NCBI GenBank assembly: GCA_011109175.1
Contig: RDEW01000011.1
Coordinates: forward strand, 99,794-163,793
Length of the DNA stretch: 64,000 bases
Reading direction: 5' to 3'
Origin: Dicyema japonicum
Taxonomy: Eukaryota; Dicyemida; Rhombozoa; Dicyemidae
A program made the translations under genes and the position numbers. The notes under the pieces were generated by a model. That model searched no databases. It saw only the letters and a list, made by a program, of their open reading frames with translations, and had not been told where the DNA came from. Positions 22,946 through 33,845 of the stretch are shown here, in pieces (the stretch's first letter is position 1; each line of letters opens with the position of its first letter).

Positions 22946-23089
22946 TAATTCTAATTATTTTAAATGTTTCCAAAATTTATTTTTTAATAAAAAATCATTT
23001 TTAAATTTATTATTTTTATTTTAACTACAATTTTTTTACTAGATACTGATTCCAATGGCCGAGGTTTTCTACGTTTGAGTCCAGGAATT

Positions 23090-23165
23090 ACTAGAAGCTG
23101 AGATCACTTAGTTGGCTTTGATCTCTTTTTTCGATGATCTTGGTGACCTAACTAATTTGATCGGA
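23090..23165 (+). mobile_element. LINE 3' tail remnant
   Basis: CTGAGATCACTTAGTTGGCT, then a T-rich run and GATCTTGGTGACCTAACT, resembles the GGTCTGGGATCACTTAG tail type. Confidence 0.35.
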
Positions 23166-23267
23166 TTCATTCGTAATGTTCGGTGTTAGTAATTCTCGTG
23201 ATTAAATAAGTTTTCCACACTCCTATATATTTTGTTACCCATACAAATAATAAAGATAGTGCACTTT

Positions 23268-23540
23268 AGAGCCATATCACCTATGGCTCCATCCAGGCAG
23301 ATCACACTTAATTTAAGTAAAGAACAATTATCATAACTAATCGTAGAAGGAGAACCAATGAATGCCCTTCCCTTCTTTTTGTTGCGTGTGAGTCCTTTGT
23401 AGACGATCCTGTTCGCAGTTAAATATTCATTGATGACGGCGTCTATCGTAAAGACAAAGCATCGTAGATGCATGGAACCTTCAACCGGAATTCGAACTAG
23501 GGACCATCAGGCCTTTGTCAGGCACTTGTTACACTGCTAT
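23268..23540 (-). mobile_element. SINE-A copy
   Basis: Antisense SINE-A from the CTCCATCCAGGCAGATCACA tail region to a box-B-like GGAATTCGAACTAGGGACC and the head end near 23540. Confidence 0.8.
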
Positions 23541-23888
23541 CCATAAAGGATTCGAAATAACCAACTGCGTTTGTTTTTAACCAATAAAAACCAAACTTTC
23601 GAAATGGGTAACAAAAATTTAAAACAACTTGGACAAGATTATCAACCAGAAGGTCGACAAATATAAGATTTTATTTAAAGACTAAGAATCATGATTGTAT
23701 TGAAAAAGGAAAGTGATCATTAGATAGTCCCTACCTCTTTAATATCTAAGATCAGTCAACTTTTGTATACAATGATAGATAGTGTCCAACAGGTCGGCAG
23801 TGATCTGGCTTAGTACAAAAGCTCCACGTGCATAATGTCTTTAAAATGTAAAAAAACTGAAACAGCCAAAAAATTAAAAAACTCAATA

Positions 23889-26681
23889 TTAACTATCATC
23901 ATCATCATCATTCAAAAGTGATATATTCATAATAGACTCATCAGACTCAAAATCATCACTCAAGTGAGGATTAAACGGTGAAGGAAACACAGTATTCTCC
24001 ACATTAAATCTACTTGGGGTTGCCCCTACAATAACACAAATCATAACCACTAGGACTGTACACCGATGGATTAACATCCAGAATCATAGCCTCCAATTTA
24101 CTAAACATTCTCCCAAAATCATCATTAAAGGAATCAATCAGCTGATTGAACGCAGTAACATAGTCACATCTGTTCTTCTCTAGCTTGGTCCCCTCTTCTC
24201 TATACTTATCCATTAATTCAATAGAAGATTTAACAAAAAGGTCAAAACACTCGCGTTTCGCCTACAATAAAACACGTGGATGTACCCTTAGAGGTATGTT
24301 CACATCATTCTCCAACTTTTTCCACACCTTATCGAACTCTCCCTCATAGTGTCGAAGTAATGATTCTAACGTAGCACAGTGAGCCAGTTTCTCGCTCCCA
24401 ACCTTCCTCATCGAACCCAAAAAATCGTCCACCACCCCAATAAAGGCCTTATAATTATTCTACAATAAGCACATGGTAACTTTTGAATCGATGTCTCTAA
24501 CAACCTCATCAATCTTCCTCACTACACGCCTAAACTCAGACCAGTATTGAGTCAACGACAAGGAAGCCTCAAATCCCTCCAAATCATATTGATGGTAGAC
24601 GTGGTCATCGAATGTGTGGTGTCTGTTATATTCACTTGCTATATCCGTGATTATCTACATGCAAATAACCCATACATTTTTGAAGTCCCTAACCGACTTA
24701 TCCACATCTGCCAGACACTTCTCCCTCTCCAAGTAGTTTGGAGTCCTCAGCTTCTTCAAAAAATTCTCCCTCAGGGACTTCATAGCCTCGTTATATGCAT
24801 CTCCATTGAGCTTGATGTCACGGGTTAGCGACGCTATATCGTTTCGTAGTTCATCTGTATTTGATGATTCATCCACAAACGCGCCAATCTCAGTGATTCG
24901 AGCAGAATTAATCACTAATTGACTATTTATGGATCTTCTTTCCGCGGCCTACTATTATTAACGGCGATAACCAGCAAATCGTCATTTTTTTCACGGAAAG
25001 TCCTCACTTTCTCATTTATTCCGTCTTTCGCTAAACAAACAGAGTGATCCACTTCAGAAATCAACGAAACTGAGACTTTGCTGATTACATTTTCTAACGA
25101 CATCCTTTCCTCATCGAATACGTTGTTGTACTCGTATAGAGAATGTACTCGGTCAGTAAGGTACTCAATTTCCCGAAAAATTCGTCAACGTAGGATATCA
25201 TATCATTTAGGTGGTGTTCCGCCGCAGAAACAAAATTTCGCTGTGTTTTTTCATTCCTTAAGTCAATTTCAGAAAATCCCGAACGTACCAAGTCCAGATT
25301 ATCCCTTATTTCTTTGATATTCGCCAATTCCTCTTTCATGGAGTCCCCAATATTCCTCAAACGAGTAAATATCTCCAGTCTCTTCTCGTAAATATGTTTC
25401 CGCCTTTCATGTTCATTTTGTTTATGTACAATCTGTTCTCTAAGGTCCAATAAGGATCTCCTCAGCTGATCTACGTCCTCCCACTCCCTGCTAATTTTCT
25501 CCTCAGTCTCCTTTATGGTTCGACTCAGCTGACGGGAGACTTCAACATACTGCGATATTCCTGTACGGAAACCTCAGAGACGATTCTCTCGCGATCCTTG
25601 ATCTCCATCTTCAGGTCCATGGTCTCCGTAATCCGAAAGTCCAATTCATTAGTCATTGTTTCATGAACCTGAGAATTCATTACAATCGTTTGATTCTCTG
25701 TCAGTTTACCCCATTCTTCCTTTAATCGCCCAATTTCAGCGTTAAAAAACTACATTCGATATTTACTAATACTTTTTCTGGATCACTGGTCTTGTTTGGT
25801 GTAATAACGTGGGTAATACCCCTTATCTTCCTCGCAAAACACATCAGACGAATGGTTCCCTCCAAACATGAGGCGGCTGGGGATATTGAGAAGATGAAAC
25901 TGTTCATGTTGGTTTCCTACCAGCGATTCTCTCAGGTATTTTGTCAGCCGTGACTCCTTGTATGGGACATATGTGGCTTTTATGTATAACGAGTTCAGGA
26001 CATCTTCAAATACGGAGAGATTTGATCCTAGAGCGGTTTTTGTGTTCAGGTTGTCCGATTCGTTGTATATAAACGCAAGAACGAGTGTTCCAACGTCAGT
26101 ACTCCCTTCATGAGGAATAATTACAGTGATTGTGAAAATTGAATGCCCAGAGACCACTGGGGTGATCTTTGAGTGTCTCAAGTATATGATCCACATCCTT
26201 CATATATGTTATAGTAATTTCAGTTGGGGTTCTAGCTAGACTGTGTTCTTCTAATTCATCCTCCTTTATAAGGTTTAAGTTCCCTGTCACTTAGGTGGAT
26301 AGCTGATATTCGTACGGCTCTCTGGACAGGGCCATAACTCTGATACGATAAAAGAAAGTATCTTAGCTGAGTGATTTTCGGAAGAAATATCTAAAACAGT
26401 ATGGTTGTAGCCGGCGATGACGTCCTTTATAAATTGAGAAGCAAGGGACTTCCACGCGTCAAATGGGAACAGTTTTTGCTGAATATTTTGTCGAATCTGA
26501 AGGTCCGTCGTAAGGATCTTAGCAGTTTGGGGTCGTCTATAGACAATTCCTTGTTTGTCCGCCTGTTTATTACATCTCTGGAGGTTTCTGATTCAACATC
26601 AGTGAGATTCCTTATATTAGAGTTAAATTATTACTTTATTTTGATATAAACAGGACATGTTACAGAAAGTTCAGAAAGCAT
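23889..26681 (-). CDS. Kinesin-5-like protein with degenerate motor
   Basis: N-terminal kinesin-fold domain, long coiled coil and a C-terminal BimC-like box. ATG 26681 starts MLSELSVTCPVYIKIK; a 24-nt intron leads to NLTDVESE. Motor landmarks follow: TFRFDKIF, FIKDVIAGYNHTVL, GHSIFTITV, YVPYKESRLTKYLRESL and NSFIFSISPAASCLEGTIRL. However, the P-loop GQTGTGKT is absent after GYNHTVL. Switch I (SSRSH) reads VSGHS, and switch II (DLAGSE) is replaced by AFIYNESD. The stalk at 24200-25700 is heptad-like. The tail has GATPSRFNVENTVFPSPF, resembling the kinesin-5 BimC box, then an acidic end. ATP hydrolysis is not expected. Frame slips at C4 (26150) and near 25910 look like homopolymer errors. Confidence 0.78.
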
Positions 26682-26753
26682 TGTTCAATATACGCAAGTT
26701 TATTTTTATTTAAATTATTTATTTTTAATATTAAGTTTTTATTTATTTTTTAA

Positions 26754-27111
26754 ATGAAGATCACGGAGACTTTCAAAATGTCGAGTGACGCGAGGATCTG
26801 GACGGGTTTCCATGTGAGTCACCTGTTGATGAAAAAACTGCTTACATTTTTAGCGAACAGACCCAACTGATTTCCCTTACCAAACAACTATCAAATAGTT
26901 TGTTTGGTAGTGGTTACAGGATGAGCCCCGAGCTACGTTTCCAGATTTCTTTAATCAACAGTGGTGATGTTGAACATTACCCTGAAACCAAGTAATTTCA
27001 GCGCAAGTTGAAGATAATCCACATGAAGATCAACGTAGTTTCCAAAAATGTATTGATTTACATAACTTATTGCACATCATTGTGTGGATATTTCCATTAT
27101 CAAGAAACTAA
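26754..27111 (+). CDS. Candidate unrecognised gene
   Basis: Starts MKITETFKMSSDARIW at ATG 26754, divergent from the kinesin gene 73 bp away. It continues, after a likely slip at GGG 26812, into an open stretch (FPCESPVDEKTAYIF, LISLTKQLSNSLFGSG, ELRFQISLINSGDVEHY). A second open piece ends at 27111 (FQKCIDLHNLLHIIVWIF). The join at about 26993 has a TAA and no clear intron. Looks coding but no family could be named. Confidence 0.35.
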
Positions 27112-27227
27112 GCTTACACCGTAATCCAAGACTCCTTGCTTCAAGAACATTTTGTATTACGTTCCGACCGCGCCTTCAGTCTGTACACATTTCTATTCCT
27201 TTTGCTGATTATTCAACTTTTATTGAG

Positions 27228-27545
27228 GATCCGCAGTGAACGGTCGCCGGGTAAGAGGCCTGAAGGTCGCTAGTTCGAATCCTGGTACTGTATATATCGG
27301 TTGAATTTCCACGCACTCTATGCTTTGGCTTGACGAGTGACGCCGTCATCAGTGAACATTTCACTGCGGAACCGGATCGTCTATATAGGACAACAAAAAG
27401 AAAACAAAAGTGAAGAGCATATTTGATTCTTCCTCATCGAATAGTTATGATAACTGTTCTTTGCTTAAAATAAAGTGTGTGTTCTGCCTGAGGGAGCGAT
27501 AGCTTATATGGCTCCTCGGAAAGTGCTTTGTTTGTTATGTCCTCA
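27228..27545 (+). mobile_element. SINE-A, near full length, diverged head
   Basis: Box B GCTAGTTCGAATCCTGG and the TGACGCCGTCATCAGTG core, then GCGGAACCGGATCGTCTA and the TGTTCTGCCTGAGGGAGCG 3' region. Confidence 0.8.
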
Positions 27546-27554
27546 TATTGAAAT

Positions 27555-28075
27555 TTTTTTTATCCGGGTCAATATATATAAGTCCCGTTTCACTATTGTC
27601 AATGTATATATCTCACAGATTTTGTGTGTTCCAAACTTTACCCTAAACTTACTTCCACTTTTTTCTATTGACGTGGAGTGCAAATTCTGCATGGTATGGA
27701 GGATTTAGTTATTCTAAAATGATCCTGTTCTAAGTCTTTGTTGTTCTACGTTTAATCATTCTAATACTTTTCGGGATATCTCCCTCTGTTCTATCGCTCT
27801 CAAAGTCCAATGAGATGTCCTTTTAAGATCTCCCAACTGATCACAACCCGATTTTATTTACCTTAAACTATCATCCTATAAAGAGGATGATCACCGAAGA
27901 CGCTATATTAACTATAAAACGCGGAAAGTAGGATTCTTACAAAAACGAGACCGAAAGCGTAACTCAACGACTTTTCTTGTGTTTCTTTCCGCTCTTTGAT
28001 GCTTTTGTTGAGTTCCTCCACAAATTTCTAATACCTGAGACAAAAAATGTATTCCCCGTGGTTTCATCGCTAATC
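27555..28075 (-). CDS. Candidate multi-exon gene, unrecognised
   Basis: Open pieces on the reverse strand are separated by GT...AG gaps of 20-30 nt. They are MISDETTGNTFF from ATG 28075, then FVEELNKSIKERKETQEKSL, DQLGDLKRTSHWTLRAIEQR and a last exon SKFRVKFGTHKICEIYTLTI ending near 27555. Splice phases could not all be reconciled. Charged and helical in part; no domain recognised. Divergent with the frame starting at 28120. Confidence 0.3.
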
Positions 28076-28119
28076 ATATTTTCCGCTCACACTTAACTGG
28101 TATCTCAAGAAAAAATTGT

Positions 28120-28305
28120 GTGTTATTATTCCGAGACCAGGTCAACTTATTATCATTATGCGAAAATAGGACTACGATCCTATCCCGAAAGGACTCCGTT
28201 GTAAGAATTTTCTTTTTGAAAATTTCGAGAAAGCATAAAATATTCAAGGATAATTTTTGCTTTGAGACTAAAATGTATTATCAAAAATGGGTCTCAAATA
28301 TATAG
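28120..28305 (+). CDS. Candidate small gene, unrecognised
   Basis: A 61-codon frame (MLLFRDQVNLLSL ... MYYQKWVSNI). Alternatively a 29-nt intron (GTAAGAATTTTC...CGAG) would splice a different upstream frame (CYYSETRSTYYHYAKIGLRS) onto the same last exon. Either reading is basic and aromatic. No family recognised. Confidence 0.28.
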   Translation: MLLFRDQVNLLSLCENRTTILSRKDSVVRIFFLKISRKHKIFKDNFCFETKMYYQKWVSNI

Positions 28306-28337
28306 AGCTTGTTTAAGTAAGAAAAGCATGCATTAAG

Positions 28338-28554
28338 ATGCCAAGGCCACGATTGACCAGAGTTATCGAAAGTGAATATATTCTGTAGCTCTAAGCATTA
28401 TATCAGGCGATCTCGTATAATCAAAAAAATGCATAATTCAAATGCCAAATTCTTTAAATCGCCAGAAAAAAAGCTAACCAGTGTCGGAAAGTTAATGATC
28501 CTTTTTGGTGCATTCTTGGCACTGAAACAGTTGGATCTTGTAACACCACTCTAA
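28338..28554 (+). CDS. 64-residue small membrane protein, two exons
   Basis: ATG 28338; the intron 28385-28406 (22 nt, GTAGCTCT...ATCAG) joins the exons in perfect frame to TAA at 28552-28554. The N-terminus is basic (MPRPRLTRVIESEYILRSR), followed by KFFKSPEKKLTSV and one hydrophobic segment (GKLMILFGAFLALKQL). Size and layout suit an ER or mitochondrial membrane subunit. Exact splicing makes it a likely real gene; the family is unknown. Confidence 0.55.
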
Positions 28555-28769
28555 TTTAACAAGAGAAGAGGAGGAACAGATTATAAGGGAAGAAACAAGT
28601 CTGTTGGTTTTTTTAATTGTGGTTTTTGAGCAATGATGATAAACAAATTAACTTTGAATATTAATTTACTAAAAAACTAAATTTTAATAAAATAATTCCA
28701 GTAAAAAATAAAATATTGATTTTAGATTATTATTATTAAATTTTCTTTGAGCATGAAATTTAATTTGTC

Positions 28770-31014
28770 ATGTTTCTGATTAGTCGTTCGGCTCGAATAT
28801 TTCGTCTTGATGCTTTGAAATCTTCAACATTCACCAGCAGACATATCGGACCTTTTCCAAAAGATGTGCAGAAAATGCTGGAGATCATCAAAGTCAAGGT
28901 TAATCGATTTTATGACATTTAGGATTTGGATCTAGTCAAAAATGTCGTACCTGCTGATATTTTACTCAACCGAAAACTAAATATTCCGCCAGAACTTAGT
29001 TGAATTATTTTTTAAAGTCAAAGGCGAATCTGAGGCACTAAGAGGCCGAAAGGATATCAAAAATGAACACTGTGGGAAGGTCCTTTATTGGAATGGGGTA
29101 CCACAACTGTAATATCCCCACTACAATAATCAGAAACGTGCTGGAAAACCCTGGATGGTTATATAACCCCTTAAACTCGTTAGGTACACCGCCTACACTC
29201 CATACCAGGCTGAGATATCCCAGGGACGTCTGGAGGCTCTCTTCATATTCCAAACAGTCATCTCGGACCTCACAGGACTACCATTTGCGAATGCTTCACT
29301 TCTTGATGAGGGCACAGCGGTTGCCGAGGCAATGGGAATGGTTTATCGGTTGGATTTATGATCATTTTAGAATTACTAAACGGAAGAAATTCTTTGTTGA
29401 CCAGTTCATTGACCCTCAGACACTCTCAGTTGTTAACACAAGGGCCAGGTCTTAAGTTTTTATATTTAGACTTTTTGGCTGGGATGTTCAGATCGGAAAT
29501 TTGCTTACAGATTCGATCTCTGGTAACACTGCTGCCGTCGTATTTCAATATCCAAATACTTTTGGGAACATCATTGACAGATTCGATCTCGTCCCTTATT
29601 AAACCGACTGGAGAATTCGGCGTTGATATTGCAGTCGGGTCTTCTCAAAGACTAGGTCAGCCAGTCGGGTTTGGTGGACCACACGCAGCCTTTATTGCTT
29701 GCAAGAAAGAGCACGTGCGTAATATTCCAGGAAGAATAGTCGGACAGACAGTGTTTGTTTGATTTTTAGCAGTTCAGTACCAACGACGGAGAGAAGAGTT
29801 ACAGATTGGCTCTGCAAACTCGGGAACAGCATATCAGGAGACAAACGGCCACAAGCAATATCTGCACGGCTCAGGCACTTTTGGCTAACTTGTGTTCGTT
29901 TTACTGCGTTTACCACGGAAAAGAGGGGTTAGAGTCATTGGCTAAGAGGGCAAATTCCAATGCCCGATTTTTAGCGAACCGTATACTTTCTGAAAATATT
30001 TAGAACTGTCCAAGAATGGATACAAGATAGCGTATGATGACTACTTTGACACCATCACAGTAAAAGGAGGTGAAGGAATTCGTCAAAAATACACGGAACA
30101 AGGATATGTAAGGTTGATCGATTAAGAAGTAGGTGGTTGTTTCATTGGATGAGACTGTAACCCATGTGGATATGGCTTCTCTTTGCAAAATATTTGGGGT
30201 TGACTTTGAAGTATTGGTTTTGTTTATTTTATGGTTAATGAGTGGTTGAACACGCCCTTCTCCATAAAACAAAGACGGCACTCACAATTCCTTACTGACC
30301 AAATATTTAGAGAGTATTCCCACTATTGACACGTGTAGTTTCAAGTCGGAGACGGAATTTATGAGGTTTGTGAAAAAATTGTTAAATAAGGACATTTCGT
30401 TGGTCCATTCGATGATTAGTCTGGGATCCTGTACGATGAAGCTCAATTTTCTGGAGGAGATAATATTGTAGAGTTTTGTGCCCACGAGTTTATAATCAAT
30501 TTAGAGGAGTTCAGCAAGTCCGCAAAGATCGATCCAGTCGACGTGGCCAAGAGATTGATGGATTACGGTATTCAGGATTGTTTCAGTTTAGGGTACCATG
30601 CCCCACGACGTCTTTTCCACTGAAGAATGTGCTGATGATTGAGCCCACTGAGTCTGAATCGTTGGGTGAACTCGGCAAATTCTGTAACGCTATGATCTGT
30701 ATTGGGGATATTTACAGGTAAACCATCCGTGGAGAGATCGCTGATATTGAAAATGGACGAATGGACCCAAAATTTAATCCACTTAAGGTTGATGTCTTAT
30801 ATCTAGGTTAAGATGTCCCCACATACAGTCCGGGTGGTCTGCTCCTCTCATTGGGACCGTCCGTACTCCCGAGAGACGGCAGCCTTTCCATCGGTTGCTA
30901 CTCCTCAGTAATTTTTAGAAACTGATTAGTCCATCTAACAAAGTCTGGCCTGCTGTTGGACGTGTCAATGAGGTTCATGGAGACCGGAATTTGATTTGCA
31001 AAATTACCAATTGA
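28770..31014 (+). CDS. GLDC: Glycine dehydrogenase (P-protein), internally deleted
   Basis: Mitochondrial glycine-cleavage P-protein. ATG 28770 gives a basic presequence ([13 protein letters not shown]). Exons join over introns 28899-28922 (24), 29158-29183 (26), 29349-29370 (22), 29449-29469 (21) and a 22-nt intron near 29757. Landmarks: [68 protein letters not shown] and [14 protein letters not shown]. Right after MKLN (about 30447) the sequence jumps to HEFI (30484), roughly 390 residues later in the human enzyme. The C-terminal catalytic half with the PLP-lysine motif (HKT) is therefore missing. A smaller gap lies near 29590. The true C-terminus ([11 protein letters not shown]) is present. 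Decarboxylation is impossible in this form; pseudogene or neofunctionalised. Confidence 0.85.
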
Positions 31015-31077
31015 TACTAATAATTACCTGATCTCGATATTCTTATAAAATAAATAAAATTGCACTTTTTGTTACAG

Positions 31078-31362
31078 CCATATTGCCTATAGCGCCGCAC
31101 AGGCAGGACACACACTTTAAGTAAAGTTATGATAACTAATCGTAGAAATGGGGACCCGGAAATGCTCTTCACTTCTATTTTTATTTTTGTTGTGTGTGAA
31201 TCCTTTATAGATAATCAGGTTCGCAGTTAATTATTAACTGATGATGGTGTAGCTCGTCAATCCAAACCATCGTATATGCGTGGAACCTTCAGTCGGAATG
31301 TACAGGAGCGAGATTCAGACCAGGGACCATCAGGCCTTTTTGGCCGCCACTTATGACACTGT
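31078..31362 (-). mobile_element. SINE-A copy
   Basis: Antisense SINE-A: CGCCGCACAGGCAGGACACA, then GATGATGGTGTAGCTCGTCA and a box-B-like region before the head end. It lies 64 bp after the GLDC stop codon. Confidence 0.8.
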
Positions 31363-31393
31363 GAAATATTCTTATAATATATAACATTCGTTA

Positions 31394-31740
31394 ATGTTCG
31401 TTTTTAGTAAGATTTTCTCTGTCGTTGTTGATAGTGAAGGATTCCAGAAAAAGATGTGGATTTTTCAAGTAAGGGTGATTTTATCTTAGTAAATCGGTAT
31501 ATTGATTATAGATTTAAATAAGTTACCGTTTTCAGTTTTACTATTTTCTTTTGTTTAGAACCTAGGGTTTCTAATGTCTTTTGAGTTTATCCCCTCGTAT
31601 ATGGTCACAAGAAGATATAAGACATTGGTTACTATCCTCATGAAACAAAGTAGACATTTGTTCACCTTTATGAACCGATTATGTGGTTCATTAAGTGGAT
31701 TAATTTTAATACTATTACAAATGAACTGTAACATTAACTG
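31394..31740 (+). CDS. Candidate small membrane protein, unresolved splicing
   Basis: ATG 31394 opens MFVFSKIFSVVVDSEGFQKK and ends at a good donor (31469-31489, 21 nt). The next open stretch carries a 24-nt intron (GTTTTACTATTTTC...TTTAG), then MSFEFIPSYMVTRR and LCGSLSGLILILLQ before TGA. The first junction meets a TAA, so the model is incomplete. One membrane segment. Not recognised. Confidence 0.3.
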
Positions 31741-31804
31741 AACTATTTTTAAAGGATAGATTTTTTGGGCAGATATGAGATTGGATTATTGCATCATATT
31801 TCAA

Positions 31805-32175
31805 TCCGATCAGGTAGTGGAGTTAGTAGTGCTCTCAATTTAGCTGTGGGTTCCATTCCTTAGCAGCTACCTTAAAATGATCTCTTTCTGCATTAGTCTT
31901 CTTCAATTCCTAGGAGGCGTCATGTGATCCACCTATCGATACCTGCTTAATCGAAGGATTTCTTTTCTGCTTATTCTCTTCTTCAATTTCTAGAGGCGAC
32001 ATTGGATCCCTTAATTCAGAAGACATCCAACCCCCCTCTGGCATTCAAAAAGAATTTTTCTTTCCCCTACACCAGTTAGGGGGTTCTCGTAGTGCAGATA
32101 TTTGGAAAGGATACATCCCATTCCGACCGGAGGAACTGGATACCTATTTCAAGTATATCAGGGTTATTAAAAAAT
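31805..32175 (+). mobile_element. SINE-B with tRNA-like head and partial internal duplication
   Basis: Head with GGTAGTGGAGTTAGTAG (box A-like) and GTGGGTTCCATTCC (box B). The TTCTTCAATTCCTAGGAGGC segment occurs twice before the body. The end is worn (AAGTATATCAGGGTTATTAA). Confidence 0.7.
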
Positions 32176-32179
32176 AATC

Positions 32180-32770
32180 CACCTTCTCCTCGTGTTTAAT
32201 TACAAAACAATCCAATAGTATTTTTTATATACTCATGGAATTCTTCGCTGTTTAACCAAGAGTCCTTGATCTCTTACTTCTTATATAAAACGGTCATGGT
32301 ATCCAATGTTTTCTTGATTACCAGGGATTAAATATATGCATATGTTCTTTGGCTAATATTCAATGACTTGACATAATGTTGGAAGGCCATCCAAAGTTAG
32401 TACTATCGGAGTGACTTTCCCATGATGTATCATCTTTATCTCTAGAAATAAGGTCTAATTTCCTTAGTTTTTCACACTCCATTTGCTGAAAAGTTTTCGA
32501 AGGTGTTTTTCCCACGTCAATTAAGAAGATTTGATATGCTTATCAATGACGGACAGGTTTGGCTTATTATGCTCAATTACCTAAGTAAGAAGTTATTTCA
32601 ACATGACTTCTATGACTCTACCATGATCTCAAAAGAACAGGTTTATTCCAAAGCAGAATGATGTTTCTGATTATTCCCTTCTTAAAGGTAACCAATGAGA
32701 GGAATGTTGAATACTGATATAATCTTCCGAAATGATTCTCCAACTCCAAACAGAATTGTCTGAAATACAG
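32180..32770. other. No gene seen
   Basis: Many stops in all frames. The end merges into the RLE-A element. Confidence 0.35.
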
Positions 32771-33475
32771 ATATGGAGCATTTGAAAGGGATGATGCCTG
32801 AGTAGAAAGCCCGTTACAGGATCATCTGTGAAGATAAATATGAGAGGCTACTGAAGCAATCAAACCAACACAGACGTGCCTGTCTAGTTACTGAAGATGC
32901 GAATGGAGTGGCGCTTGGATCTATGCCCTCTCCGTTTGTAGTGTCGGGACCCACCTTGACGACGACACTGTCCGCATCGGCAACTCCATCAGACTTGGAC
33001 TGAAGATTTGCCAGACAAATGCTGGTGTGGCAGCACCGTCGATTGTTATGGACATCATGCCCTTTCTTGTCGAAGAAGTGCAGGACGATTCCCAAGACAT
33101 AACGAAATTTTTAAGCGAGCCCTGGAGTCTGCTGGATACCCCTCCATTCTTGAACCTGTTAGCTTAGACAGAGGAGACGGAAAACGGTCTGGCGGAATCA
33201 CAATTTTCTCATTCGAGGAGGGGAAACTTTTGGTCTGGGATGCTACTTGTGTCGACCCTCTTTGCCCATCCAACATTGTCGGGAACGTGGTAGAGACACT
33301 GCATGCCGCGGAAATAGCGATGAGGTGAAGATAAAAAATACGAAGCTCTACGCGACCAATTTGCGTTCTATCCCACAGAGATCAACTGGAAAAACCACTG
33401 AGTCTCACGTAAGTCGTAACATTTTAGTGTATGCAGTCGTCCCAGCTTTTGAGGAATTGAAAGCAACATCATAAA
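32770..33475 (+). mobile_element. RLE-A element, best C-terminal copy
   Basis: Reads AWIYALSVCSVGTHLDDDTV, then CWCGSTVDCYGHHALSC (CCHC-type knuckle), SAGRFPRHNEIFKRAL, ILEPVSLDRGDGKRSGG and LLVWDATCVDPL. The zinc knuckle precedes a PD-like and WDATCVD motif, the layout of restriction-like endonuclease LINEs. A frameshift follows at 33325. Confidence 0.85.
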
Positions 33476-33629
33476 AAGTTAACTCATTTATTCGAAAATC
33501 AAATATCTTCAAAATTGAGTTGAATAATAGTGAAAACGTGAGCTTCCTGGATTAAACAGAAGTATCTATGAACTCAACGACGGTAAGTTGCCCCATATAG
33601 AGAAAACGAATGAATGAAAATTCCAAAGG

Positions 33630-33790
33630 TTAACACCAACTAACTACTCACGTGATCCCGACACGCTCCAGTAGAGACCTAGTCTTGTTCCGAAACTCCT
33701 CTTTCGAACCCAGGCGTATAACCGGATGCTTGCAGTTGAACGACCAAGCCCCACAGATTTTACGATTTTTCATAAAAGATCTTAATAACC
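33630..33790 (-). mobile_element. LINE 3' end, tail type GGGATCACGTGAGTAGTTAG
   Basis: Reverse strand gives a last coding piece (KHPVIRLGSKEEFRNKTRSL, then LERVGIT stop) and the tail CGGGATCACGTGAGTAGTTA plus GGTGTTAACC. Similar tails: 40490-40600 (+), 53788-53858 (-), 61050-61150 (-). Confidence 0.6.
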
Positions 33791-33845
33791 ATAACCACCA
33801 AACATTCAAAAATAAAACCTAAATAGCAAAAAAAAGTTAATAAAA

